Shown here one piece after another: positions 26,491 through 34,442 of a DNA stretch of 64,000 bases. The stretch lies in NCBI GenBank assembly GCA_049611805.1, contig JBMZAX010000009.1, positions 1 through 64,000 on the forward strand, written 5' to 3'. The first letter of the stretch is position 1, and every line of letters starts with the position of its first letter. The notes beneath the pieces were generated by a model. That model ran no database searches, had not been told where the DNA came from, and saw only the letters and a list, made by a program, of their open reading frames with translations. A program made the translations under genes and the position numbers. Source of the DNA: UBA7378 sp049611805 (lineage in GTDB: Bacteria > Pseudomonadota > Alphaproteobacteria > RS24).

Positions 26491-27506
26491 GCGCGCATGG
26501 CGCGCACCGGCCCGCGCAGCACATAAAACGCCAATGGCGTATGCGCATTTTCAATTGTCAGACGCTCGGTTGTCAGGCGCTCAAATGCCGGTGGCACCAT
26601 ACCGTCAGGCGCGGCAACAACACGCGCGCGCACTTTGCGGTCGTCAAACAGGGCCACCAGCCAGTTGGTCACATGCTCAACTTCCAGTTGATAGTCAACA
26701 TTTTGATGGCGTATCCGCAGCCGCGTGCCCGGCACAAGCGCCATCGCCCCGGCCGGCGGCACCAGCAGGTCAATTTGGGCGGGCCCGCGTGGGGCCTCCG
26801 CCGGTGGCGCGGTGGCAAGGCGCGCAGGCACATCCACATTGACCGGCATGGGCACGAAAAAGCTGCCCGCGACAATCGCCAATAGGGCAAGTGCGCTTGT
26901 CAGGCCGATCCAGTTCACGCCTTTGCCGGCGCGGCCATGCACGCCCAGTTCCAGCGCCCGCAACGTATAGGCGGCGGTTTCGCCAAGCTGATCCATCATC
27001 ACGCGCACGGGCTGCGCCCAAGGCTCGGCACGCAACAGCAAAATGCCGCCGCGCAAAGGCCCGTCCCTGTCGATAAGCGGCACATAAAGGCCGGACTTGG
27101 CAATATTGACGGGCCAATCGGCGAGTTTTTTTTCATTTTCAATCATTTCGGGCGTGACTTGAATATTGCCGAAATCGGATTTGGCGAGCCAGCGCGCCGC
27201 AAGGCCGGCCCATTTGAGAACCTGCTTGGTATCTTTGGTCGGCTCGACGCCGGAAATCGTGACGTTGCGAATGCGACCCGCAGGGCTGCATGTCCAGAAC
27301 ACGGCACAGTCATAAGGCGCAAAACGGTTCAGACGATTGACAATGAGACGCGCCAGATGTGGCTGATCGGGGACACGTCGAAACTCATGCTCCAGCAAAA
27401 ACAATCCTGCCAGCGCCCGCATGCCGACGGAATCCTGTTGGTCGGCGGTGGCATAGGCTGCTTGCGAGTCGTCGGAACCGGGTTCGTGTATCTCTTGCGT
27501 CACCAA
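26466..27506 (-). CDS. GAF-like / transmembrane / truncated HlyD-like membrane protein
   Basis: This 346-residue protein has an N-terminal region (about 25-195) resembling a GAF-type sensory or hydrolase-adjacent domain (YDCAVFW, GLYVPLIDRDGPLRGGILLL), a single transmembrane segment (about 207-230) and a C-terminal periplasmic part that begins like HlyD membrane-fusion proteins (PMPVNVDVPARL). It lacks the long coiled coil and lipoyl lobes of genuine HlyD proteins. I do not recognise a characterised family. No secretion ATPase is nearby. Its 3' end overlaps convergent btuF by 25 bp. Function unknown; an adaptor or membrane sensor is conceivable. Confidence 0.6.
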   Translation of the reverse strand: MVTQEIHEPGSDDSQAAYATADQQDSVGMRALAGLFLLEHEFRRVPDQPHLARLIVNRLNRFAPYDCAVFWTCSPAGRIRNVTISGVEPTKDTKQVLKWAGLAARWLAKSDFGNIQVTPEMIENEKKLADWPVNIAKSGLYVPLIDRDGPLRGGILLLRAEPWAQPVRVMMDQLGETAAYTLRALELGVHGRAGKGVNWIGLTSALALLAIVAGSFFVPMPVNVDVPARLATAPPAEAPRGPAQIDLLVPPAGAMALVPGTRLRIRHQNVDYQLEVEHVTNWLVALFDDRKVRARVVAAPDGMVPPAFERLTTERLTIENAHTPLAFYVLRGPVRAMRAYLGLTGR

Positions 27507-27657
27507 TTCTCACAAAATTCAAAAATTAAGGGCAGCAGAACCAAAACTTTGCTTTAATATGAAACCGTAACGAGATTCGCCCGACTGACGGTCATGTTTT
27601 TGGCGTTTGGAATGACTGCAATATTGCGTAACTGTGGATGGTGTGACGGGAGTAAAT

Positions 27658-28437
27658 ATGGCTGACGAGGATGTTGAAGCTCGGCGCATGTCCGAAATCG
27701 CCGACGCCATAAATACAATATTGCAAAACGACCCTTCGCAAGCCGAGGCCGGCCCGCGCGCGGCAGCGGAACCCGACACGAGCGATAATAATGCCACAAG
27801 CGATAATGGCGACAAAAATGACGCTGCCGGCGGTGATCTGGACGCCGCGATTGCCGCCGAATTTGTTGTCGAAACAGAAAACATCGCAACCGAAGAAGCC
27901 TCTAATGACGCCATTGCGGATACCGCCGACGAGACAGAGGCGCTTGGCGCTGCGGGTGACGACCCGTTTGGCCCGCCCGTTACGCTGACCACTGTTGGCG
28001 GCAAGGACACGGCTGATATCGCGCCCGATACGAATGCGGAAAAACCGCCCAAAGACAGCGATTTATCGCTTTTGTCCTTACGCATGCAGGAAACTCTGGC
28101 AGACCTTCAATCGGGCAATGATCCGAGCGAAGGCACGCGCGAATTGCTGGAAGATATGAAATTATTGCGCGCGCAAGTTATGGCCGATATTCGCGGGGAA
28201 ATTGAAAATCTGACCGAGGCCGCGCAAGAGCGTCAGGCCATGATTCAGGAAGAATTGCGCCAGCTTGAAGCGCAAAGCCAGACGGTGCGCGAGGCGGTTG
28301 AAATTCAACTGGCAAAATTTGAGACCGTGCTTGATGGCCTGCATCAGCAATATTTCAAAAACGCCAAGGCCCAGCGTATTCGCGTGGACCGCTACCGCGA
28401 ATTTCTGCAATTTCTGCTTAAAGAGCGCGAATTCTAG
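27658..28437 (+). CDS. acidic protein with C-terminal coiled coil, function unknown
   Basis: This 259-residue protein has a highly acidic, Ala/Asp/Glu-rich and probably disordered N-terminal half (about 1-125) and a C-terminal half rich in Leu, Glu and Gln with heptad-like spacing (about 140-250), predicting a long coiled coil. No signal peptide or membrane segment is present. The ATG at 27658 is chosen for GGGAG 5 nt upstream; an in-frame start at 27634 lacks this. It is divergent from the GAF-like membrane protein. No family is recognised; a cytoplasmic scaffold is only a guess. Confidence 0.75.
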   Translation: MADEDVEARRMSEIADAINTILQNDPSQAEAGPRAAAEPDTSDNNATSDNGDKNDAAGGDLDAAIAAEFVVETENIATEEASNDAIADTADETEALGAAGDDPFGPPVTLTTVGGKDTADIAPDTNAEKPPKDSDLSLLSLRMQETLADLQSGNDPSEGTRELLEDMKLLRAQVMADIRGEIENLTEAAQERQAMIQEELRQLEAQSQTVREAVEIQLAKFETVLDGLHQQYFKNAKAQRIRVDRYREFLQFLLKEREF

Positions 28438-28512
28438 ACATTTTCAGCCGTCGGGCCATTGTCGGCACCGGTCAGTTGTGTAAAGCTTTCCAAAACATAA
28501 AGGGAGCAAGAC

Positions 28513-29406
28513 ATGCCGACACAAATTGAAAACCACCCGAAAAAACACATCACGGTCAAGGGCCGTCAAATGGCCTATGTCGAATTGGGCGACCCCAATG
28601 GGCGGCCGATTATCTTTCAGCACGGCAATCCCACATCATCCTATTTGTGGCGCAATATCATGCCGCATGTGCAGGATTTGGGGCGGTGCATCGCCATTGA
28701 CCTGATCGGCATGGGCGACAGCGAAAAACTGCCCGATAGCGGGCCCGACCGCTACACATTTGTCGAGCACAGCGCCTATTTCGAGGCCGCGCTGGAAGCC
28801 CTTGGCGTGACCGACAATGCCGTGCTGGTCATCCATGACTGGGGATCGGCGCTGGGCTTTCACTATGCCTCGCGCCATGCTTCGCGCGTGGCCGGCATTT
28901 GCTATATGGAAGCTATAGTTGCGCCAATCCCGAATTGGGATGAATGGCCCGACAATGCCCGCGATATTTTTCAGACATTCCGCTCGCCCGCCGGTGAGGA
29001 GGTTGTTCTGGAAAAAAATGTTTTTGTCGAAGGCGTGCTGCCCTCATCCATCATGCGCAAGCTGGATGAGGCTGAAATGAACCATTATCGGGCACCCTTT
29101 ACCGAGGCCGGTGAAGCGCGCCGCCCCACGCTGACATGGCCGCGGCAAATTCCGATTGCCGGCGAACCGGCAGATGTCGTTGAAATTGCAACGAATTATG
29201 CCGCTTTCATGGCTGAAACCGACCTGCCGAAACTGTTTATCAATGCCGATCCGGGCTCAATATTGGTCGGCGAGGTGCGCGACGGGTGCCGGAAATGGAA
29301 AAATCAGACAGAGGTGACCGTTCCGGGCTACCACTTTTTGCAGGAAGATTCGCCGGATGAAATCGGCACAGCTCTTCGGGATTGGATGATTTCGAACAAT
29401 ATTTGA
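28513..29406 (+). CDS. dhaA: haloalkane dehalogenase (HLD-II type)
   Basis: The 297-residue alpha/beta hydrolase carries the complete haloalkane dehalogenase set: nucleophile Asp109 followed by halide-binding Trp110 (VIHDWGS), halide-binding Asn39 (HGNPTSS), catalytic acid Glu133 (YMEAIV) and His274 (GYHFLQED). Positions match LinB (D108, W109, N38, E132, H272) within two residues, supporting subfamily II. It hydrolyses carbon-halogen bonds of haloalkanes to alcohols plus halide in the cytoplasm. GGGAGCAAG precedes the ATG. A GntR-type regulator gene follows 66 bp downstream and could respond to its substrate or product, by position only. Confidence 0.94.
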   Translation: MPTQIENHPKKHITVKGRQMAYVELGDPNGRPIIFQHGNPTSSYLWRNIMPHVQDLGRCIAIDLIGMGDSEKLPDSGPDRYTFVEHSAYFEAALEALGVTDNAVLVIHDWGSALGFHYASRHASRVAGICYMEAIVAPIPNWDEWPDNARDIFQTFRSPAGEEVVLEKNVFVEGVLPSSIMRKLDEAEMNHYRAPFTEAGEARRPTLTWPRQIPIAGEPADVVEIATNYAAFMAETDLPKLFINADPGSILVGEVRDGCRKWKNQTEVTVPGYHFLQEDSPDEIGTALRDWMISNNI

Positions 29407-29417
29407 AGTAGTACGAC

Positions 29418-29466
29418 CTAATAGTAATACTTTTAATACATTTTCTTCATAAACTTCAGTATTATT
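29418..29466. promoter_or_regulatory. possible operator of the GntR regulator
   Basis: AGTAATACT-type and AGTATTATT sequences (near 29422-29430 and 29458-29466) form an imperfect AT-rich inverted repeat in the 66-bp space before the regulator gene, the usual place of an autoregulatory site. The match is loose. Confidence 0.3.
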
Positions 29467-29472
29467 GGGTTT

Positions 29473-30111
29473 ATGAAGGTGATTCGCCGCACAGACGAGC
29501 TGGTAAACAGCCTGATGCCCGCCATTTTATGTGGGGAACTGGCCGAGGGCGACCCGTTGCCCTCCGACCAGCGGCTGGGGAGTGCGCATAATGTGTCGCG
29601 CACGGTTGTGCGCGAGGCATTTCGCATTCTGGGAGCCAAAGGGCTGATTGAAGCAAAACCGCGCAGGGGCACCCGCGTGGCGCCGATGTCCGGCTGGGCT
29701 TTATGGGATCCGGATGTGCTGGACTGTCTGGCAGAAACCGACCATGCCGCCGGATTTGACCCGCATATTGCCGATATGCGGGTAGCCATTGAGCCGGTTT
29801 TGGCGGCACTCGCCGCCAGCCGCGCAAGCGCAGATGATTTGGCCGCTCTGCAAAGCCAATTGCGCGACTTGCAGCAAACACCTGAAATAGCTACGGAAAT
29901 CGCTTATTTGGCCTGTATGTTCCGCATCTCCGGCAATCCCTTTGCCGGAAATGCCCTGAATTTGTCGACCTGGGCGTGCAAACGCTATCAAGATGTGCCG
30001 TTGGACGCCTATGGCAGGCTGACCGTCAGCATCTGCCAAGGCCAGCCCGAAGCGGCGCGGCGCTTTGCGCTTCAGGCTATTCTTGATAGGGTCAAAATAA
30101 TGGAAAGCTAA
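29473..30111 (+). CDS. GntR-family (FadR subfamily) transcriptional regulator
   Basis: This 212-residue protein has an N-terminal winged helix-turn-helix (about residues 8-72) with the GntR pattern LPSDQRLGSAHNVSRTVVRE and GLIEAKPRRGTRV. A shortened all-helical C-terminal domain of FCD type follows. The usual metal-binding Asp/His residues of FCD domains are not evident, so the effector is uncertain. Family members repress metabolic genes until an organic acid or similar ligand binds. The dehalogenase gene just upstream is a plausible target. Its stop codon is adjacent to the terminator of the predicted antisense-oriented small RNA. Confidence 0.85.
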   Translation: MKVIRRTDELVNSLMPAILCGELAEGDPLPSDQRLGSAHNVSRTVVREAFRILGAKGLIEAKPRRGTRVAPMSGWALWDPDVLDCLAETDHAAGFDPHIADMRVAIEPVLAALAASRASADDLAALQSQLRDLQQTPEIATEIAYLACMFRISGNPFAGNALNLSTWACKRYQDVPLDAYGRLTVSICQGQPEAARRFALQAILDRVKIMES

Positions 30112-30202
30112 GAAAAATCCCCGCCACGCGAGTGGCGGGGAAGCTGGGAACCTCCGGTGAGGGGGGAGGAGGGCAGCCCAGAAGAAGAGACTGACAAAAA
30201 AT
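30111..30202 (-). ncRNA. predicted C-rich small RNA with anti-Shine-Dalgarno loop
   Basis: On the minus strand a -35-like TTGGTT (30237-30232) and a -10-like CATAAC (30214-30209) with 17-bp spacing precede a start near 30202. The transcript of about 90 nt would fold into a hairpin (CTGGG/CCCAG plus CCTCC/GGAGG) exposing a C-rich loop that includes CCTCCTCCC (complement of 30164-30172). It ends in a Rho-independent terminator: a 9-bp stem CCCCGCCAC/GTGGCGGGG with four-base loop, then ATTTTT. The CCUCCUCCC motif is known from alphaproteobacterial sRNAs (alpha-r14/NfeR1, CcsR), which pair with ribosome sites. It runs divergently from the ECF sigma gene. Confidence 0.68.
30113..30140 (-). terminator. 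Rho-independent terminator of the predicted sRNA
   Basis: A perfect 9-bp GC-rich stem (30119-30127 with 30132-30140) encloses a 4-nt loop. On the minus strand it is followed by A and five T residues. There is no T-run on the plus strand, so it acts for minus-strand transcription although no minus-strand protein gene is present here. Confidence 0.85.
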
Positions 30203-30296
30203 TTGACAGTTATGTGTGTTACGTCGCGTTTAACCAATTGGATCAGCCGAAAGTGACGAAAACGGCAAATTTTATGATTCCGTCCGGTTTGGACTT

Positions 30297-30360
30297 ATGG
30301 TTAGAGACGCGAATGGTTAGAGACGCGAATGGTTAGAGACGCGCATGTTTAGAAACGCGA
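30297..30360. repeat. four tandem 16-bp repeats upstream of the ECF sigma gene
   Basis: Units atggttagagacgcga at 30297-30312 and 30313-30328, atggttagagacgcgc at 30329-30344, and atgtttagaaacgcga at 30345-30360 lie head to tail, 50 bp upstream of the sigma-factor start. The first two are identical, the third differs by one base, the fourth by two. This may be a reiterated protein-binding site or a slippage product. Confidence 0.92.
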
Positions 30361-30410
30361 AAAATGCAAACCACAGATGCACCCCCGCGCACCGGAACAG
30401 GGGCGTTTCA

Positions 30411-30989
30411 ATGGATGGTATCAATTTGGACGAAAATGATTTGAACGATACCGATTTGATGACGGCAATTGCCGCCGGTGATACGACCGCGGGCAATATT
30501 TTCATCTCGCGCCACCTGCCCTATGTCATGAGCATTTGCCGTCACTATCTCAAAAACGAGGCCGAGGCGGAAGAAGCGGCCCAGGATGTGTTCGCCGCGA
30601 TCTGGCGAAAAGCCGATCAGTTCTCGCAAAGAGATGCCAAAGTCACGACCTGGCTTTATTCGGTTACGCGCAACCGGTGCATAGATATTTTGCGCCGGCA
30701 AAAACCGACACAGGACATTGACGGATTGGAGTTTGCCGATAGCAGCGACAATGCCGAGGTTCTGCAACAAAAATCCGAGCAGGCGCGCCTGTTGCGTGCA
30801 GCAATGGAGAGCCTGTCGGACGACCAGAAAGCCGCCATTGAACTGGTTTACTATCGCGAAACCAGCCAGAAGGCGGCAGCCGAGGAATTGGGCATGACAC
30901 TGGCCGCGTTTGAATCTGTATTACGGCGCGCCCGACAAAAACTGCACGGACAATTGCGCGGACTGCGCCATGAACTGGAAATTGTGTGA
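30411..30989 (+). CDS. ECF-type RNA polymerase sigma factor
   Basis: This 192-residue protein has sigma region 2 (about residues 30-90: YLKNEAEAEEAAQDVFAAIW and VTTWLYSVTRNRCIDILRRQ) and region 4 (about 130-180: LSDDQKAAIELVYYRETSQKAAAEELGM), with no region 3 or 1, as in group 4 (ECF) sigma factors. I start at ATG 30411 (MDGINLDEND), preceded by AGGGG; an in-frame ATG at 30345 lies inside the tandem repeats. It is followed at once by a small membrane protein and a Spy/CnrX-like protein, a typical sigma, anti-sigma and sensor arrangement for envelope or metal stress. Confidence 0.93.
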   Translation: MDGINLDENDLNDTDLMTAIAAGDTTAGNIFISRHLPYVMSICRHYLKNEAEAEEAAQDVFAAIWRKADQFSQRDAKVTTWLYSVTRNRCIDILRRQKPTQDIDGLEFADSSDNAEVLQQKSEQARLLRAAMESLSDDQKAAIELVYYRETSQKAAAEELGMTLAAFESVLRRARQKLHGQLRGLRHELEIV

Positions 30990-31003
30990 ACGGAGACAAG
31001 AAA

Positions 31004-31450
31004 ATGGATCGCCGGAAATTTGAGAGCATTGTGCAAACCTACGGGGCCGACAGCGAACGCTGGCCGCACGCGCACCGCGCCGATATGCTGGCCTTGGTCG
31101 ACACCGACCCGCAGGCACGCGCCATTTTGGGGCGTGAAGCGGCACTCGACAGCTTGTTGAGCGCGGTGGAACCGCCCGTATCGGACACGCTTGAAGCGCG
31201 CATTCGCAACGACATGACAGCTACACTGGGCACACTGGGCGCAAATGACGGGCCGCGCGCGTCTGTTGCGGCGATTGCCGCATCATCCGAGGCGCCGCCT
31301 TTGCGACAGGCGGCAGGCGCATTTGTGGTCGCGCTGGCAGCCTGCCTGACGCTGGGCATTGTCACCACGCCGGATATTATGGGTCTCCTTTTCGGCAATG
31401 ATGAAATGTTGCTGGCACTTGATATTGTCGGCAATGAATTTTTGAACTAA
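31004..31450 (+). CDS. small single-pass membrane protein, probable anti-sigma factor
   Basis: This 148-residue protein has a soluble N-terminal part (about 1-100) and one membrane segment (about 101-122, AGAFVVALAACLTLGIVTT). There is no zinc-binding HxxxCxxC motif, so it is not a ZAS-type anti-sigma. The role is inferred from its place between an ECF sigma gene and a periplasmic sensor-like gene. The ATG at 31004 has GGAG 8 nt upstream; a GTG at 30986 would overlap the sigma stop codon. The topology suits a CnrY-like membrane anchor of the sigma factor. Confidence 0.6.
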   Translation: MDRRKFESIVQTYGADSERWPHAHRADMLALVDTDPQARAILGREAALDSLLSAVEPPVSDTLEARIRNDMTATLGTLGANDGPRASVAAIAASSEAPPLRQAAGAFVVALAACLTLGIVTTPDIMGLLFGNDEMLLALDIVGNEFLN

Positions 31451-31463
31451 CAGGAGAATGGAT

Positions 31464-31940
31464 ATGAAAATAAGCAAGCAAACTGTTCTTTATGTTGTTT
31501 TGGGCATTTCTCTGGCGGTAAACGCCTATATTATCGGCTCGATCGGGTATTATTCCTACAAAATCAAGTCGATTGGCACAGACACGACCTGGATCGAAAA
31601 ACGCCTTGATCGCGGTGAGGAAAAATTCCTGGCGCATCTTGAAGGCGACGACAAAGCGGTGGCACACAGAGTGATCGGCGAACGAAAACCCCCCTTGCGC
31701 GAAGCCTTTATCGATTTGCTGGAAGCCAGAAAATCCGTGATTACAACCATGAAAACCGATGCGCCCGACCCGCAAGCTCTGGCAGATGCCATGACGCGCT
31801 CGGAAGAGGCCGTCGAACGGTTGAACGAAAACTTTCACGGGCTGTTGCGCGACATCACCCTTGGCCTGTCACCCGAAGGCCGACAAAAAATCGGCGAGCG
31901 GCTTTCCAGTCACCGGCGCGACTGGCAAGCGGAGCGCTAG
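31464..31940 (+). CDS. periplasmic Spy/CnrX-like (heavy-metal resistance) protein
   Basis: This 158-residue protein has an N-terminal membrane anchor (about 6-28) and a periplasmic alpha-helical domain with the pattern of CpxP/Spy/CnrX/ZraP proteins: paired long helices rich in Arg/Glu, LREAFIDLLEARK, and the closing LSPEGRQKIGERL. Relatives sense metals or misfolded envelope proteins. The ATG at 31464 is 7 nt after AGGAG; the ATG at 31458 is too close to it. It is third in the ECF operon, resembling cnrYXH-type modules. The metal ligands are not clear, as few histidines are present. Confidence 0.72.
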   Translation: MKISKQTVLYVVLGISLAVNAYIIGSIGYYSYKIKSIGTDTTWIEKRLDRGEEKFLAHLEGDDKAVAHRVIGERKPPLREAFIDLLEARKSVITTMKTDAPDPQALADAMTRSEEAVERLNENFHGLLRDITLGLSPEGRQKIGERLSSHRRDWQAER

Positions 31941-32076
31941 GCGAAAGGCCATATTCGCGCCGTTGCGCCAAAACGCCGGGCTTGGGTTGCGTTCTTTTTG
32001 ACAAACGCCCAAAGGCATTTATATCTCCTGTGTCTGGGAGTGTGTTCAGGCCGAATTTAAAACAAGGGGTTGAAGC

Positions 32077-34422
32077 ATGAAATTTTCCGTCGACGGCTAT
32101 AGCAGATTTATTGTCAACAACCCCATATTGGTCATTGTGCTGTCGCTGATATGGGCGGGCATTGCCATTTATGGCATTACCAATTTCAGGTTCACCAATG
32201 ACTACCGCTATTTCTTCAGCTCGGAAAATCCCTATCTGACGGCGTTTGAGGAACTGGAGCGCACCTATTCCAGCCCCGACACATTATTATATGTGTATCA
32301 GCCGAAAGACGGCACCAAGGCCACCGGCGCGCAAGCCCTGCAAATGGTCGAAGAAATTACCACGCAAGGCTGGCAAATTCCTTTTTCCACCCGCGTCGAC
32401 TCGATCACCAATTTTCAAAACACCCGCGCGATTGGCGAAGACGACCTTGAAGTGCGCGACCTTGTTGTCGATGCCGGGCAAACCGATGCCGAAATGCGCG
32501 CCTATGTCGAAGAAACCATTTTGAACGAGCCCCTGCTGGTCGGCCGGCTTTTGTCGCAAGACGCACGCACCGGCGCCATATTGATTTCACTGCGCCCGCC
32601 GCGCGACAATCCGCTGGCGACCAACAGCATTGTGCAGGCGGCGCGCGAACTGCGTGCTGAAATGCGCGAAAAATATCCCAATATTCGTTTGGAATTGACC
32701 GGCTCGCAAATGCTCTCGCAGTCATTTTCCGAAGCCGCACAATCCGACCTCTCGACCCTCACCCCGCTCATGTATCTCATCATTGCCGGGTTTTTGGTTG
32801 TCGCCACCCGCTCATTGGCCGGCACATTTGCAACCGTCATTGTTATTGCCCTGTCGGCGGCAACCGCCATGGGCTTCGGGTCATGGCTGAATATTCCGGT
32901 TTCGCCGCCGGTCTCCGGCGCGCCGGTGATTATTCTCACCGTCGCCGTTGCCGATTGCGTGCATTTGCTGATCACGGCGCTGGTCGCGCGCGGCAATGGG
33001 GCTGACAAAAAACAAGCCATTATCGAGAGCCTGTCGATCAACGCCCAGCCGGTGTTTTTGACATCCGTCACCACTGCGATCGGGCTGTTCAGCCTGAATT
33101 TCTCCGACGCGCCGCCCTATCGTGACCTCGGCACATTGTCGGGCTTTGGTGCCCTGTTTGCCTGGATATTGTCCATGTCGCTGTTTCCGGCATTGCTGAC
33201 ACTGATGCCGATGGGGGCCAGCAAATCGGTCGACACGCAAAGCCGCATTATGGGCCGGTTTGCCGATTGGGTTATTTTGCGCCGCAAGCCGCTTCTGCTC
33301 GTCATGCTGGGGCTTGCGCTGACAAGCACGGCGCTGTTGCCGCGCTTCACCTTCAATGACCGTTTTGTGGAATATTTTGACGAGCGCATGGATTTCCGCG
33401 TCGCGTCCGATTGGGCGTCGGATAATCTGACCGGCATTTACATTATCAATTATTCGCTTGCCGGCGACGGGCCGGGCGGGGTTTCCGAGCCGGATTATCT
33501 GGAAGACCTCGACAATTTCGGCAATTGGCTGCGCGGTCAACCGGAAGTGAAACATGTTGCGAGTTTCGCAGATGTCGTCAAACGCATTAACCGCTCGATG
33601 AATGCCGACCGCCAGAGTTTTTATGCCGTGCCGGAAAACCGCGAGCTTTCGGCGCAATATCTTCTGCTTTACGAAATGTCACTGCCTTACGGGCTTGATC
33701 TCAATGACCAGCTCAATGTCGATAAATCCGAGTCGCGCCTTATCGTGACCCTGACGGATGTCAGCACCGCCGAAATGCAAAACCTGCGCGCACGGGCTTT
33801 GGGCTGGCTGCGCGAAAACACGCCGGAGGCCATGCATGTCGAGCCGTCGGGACAGGCGGTGATGTTCTCCTATATCGGGCGGCGCAATTTTGAGGCCATG
33901 ACGCAAGGCACGTTGGTCGCGTTTTTGCTCATCTCGGCGTGTTTGATGCTGGCTCTGCGCAGCCTGCGTCTGGGGCTGATCAGCCTTATTCCGAACATCG
34001 CCCCGCCCGTGGTCGCCTTTGGCATGTTCAGTCTCATTCAGACCGAGGTCGGCTTCTGGACAAGTTTTGTCACCGCCACGGCAATCGGGCTTATTGTCGA
34101 TGCGACCGTGCATATGCTGACCAAATATCGCCATGCGCGCATTAATTTGAAACGCAGTGCCGAGGATTCGGTGCGCTACAGCTTTGCCACTGTCGGCACG
34201 GCGCTTTGGGTGTCATCTGTCATTCTGGTGACGGGCTTTATGGTGCTCACCAATTCGCCGTTCCTCATCAACGGCATGCTGGGTCTTGTGGTGTCGATGA
34301 CAATTCTGGCGGCGTTGATTCTGGACTTCCTGCTTCTGCCGCCCCTGTTGATTGAAATTGACGGGCGGCTCCGCGGTGATGCACCGTCGGCTCCAACCCC
34401 CACACCAACTGAAGCCTCCTAA
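32077..34422 (+). CDS. RND-superfamily (MMPL-type) exporter
   Basis: The 781-residue inner-membrane protein has about twelve membrane segments in two repeats (one before a large periplasmic loop and five after it, twice). It has RND/MMPL motifs such as VAVADCVHLLITALV with acidic residues in TM4, and a second-half TAIGLIVDATVHMLTKYRHA. MMPL exporters move lipids or hydrophobic molecules outward using proton motive force. AAGGGG precedes the ATG. It starts a three-gene unit with a LolA-like periplasmic protein and an outer-membrane barrel, so a trans-envelope lipid route is likely. The substrate is unknown. Confidence 0.9.
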   Translation: MKFSVDGYSRFIVNNPILVIVLSLIWAGIAIYGITNFRFTNDYRYFFSSENPYLTAFEELERTYSSPDTLLYVYQPKDGTKATGAQALQMVEEITTQGWQIPFSTRVDSITNFQNTRAIGEDDLEVRDLVVDAGQTDAEMRAYVEETILNEPLLVGRLLSQDARTGAILISLRPPRDNPLATNSIVQAARELRAEMREKYPNIRLELTGSQMLSQSFSEAAQSDLSTLTPLMYLIIAGFLVVATRSLAGTFATVIVIALSAATAMGFGSWLNIPVSPPVSGAPVIILTVAVADCVHLLITALVARGNGADKKQAIIESLSINAQPVFLTSVTTAIGLFSLNFSDAPPYRDLGTLSGFGALFAWILSMSLFPALLTLMPMGASKSVDTQSRIMGRFADWVILRRKPLLLVMLGLALTSTALLPRFTFNDRFVEYFDERMDFRVASDWASDNLTGIYIINYSLAGDGPGGVSEPDYLEDLDNFGNWLRGQPEVKHVASFADVVKRINRSMNADRQSFYAVPENRELSAQYLLLYEMSLPYGLDLNDQLNVDKSESRLIVTLTDVSTAEMQNLRARALGWLRENTPEAMHVEPSGQAVMFSYIGRRNFEAMTQGTLVAFLLISACLMLALRSLRLGLISLIPNIAPPVVAFGMFSLIQTEVGFWTSFVTATAIGLIVDATVHMLTKYRHARINLKRSAEDSVRYSFATVGTALWVSSVILVTGFMVLTNSPFLINGMLGLVVSMTILAALILDFLLLPPLLIEIDGRLRGDAPSAPTPTPTEAS

Positions 34423-34442
34423 CCCAAAATCGAGGATTGATT

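Noticed and set aside
30113..30140. Terminator of the GntR gene on the plus strand.
   Set aside because: The T-run is only on the minus-strand side of the stem; the plus strand continues with AAGCTGGG.
31941..32076. Terminator between the ECF operon and the exporter gene.
   Set aside because: Only a 5-bp AACGC/GCGTT stem with a long loop precedes a short T-run; too weak to call.
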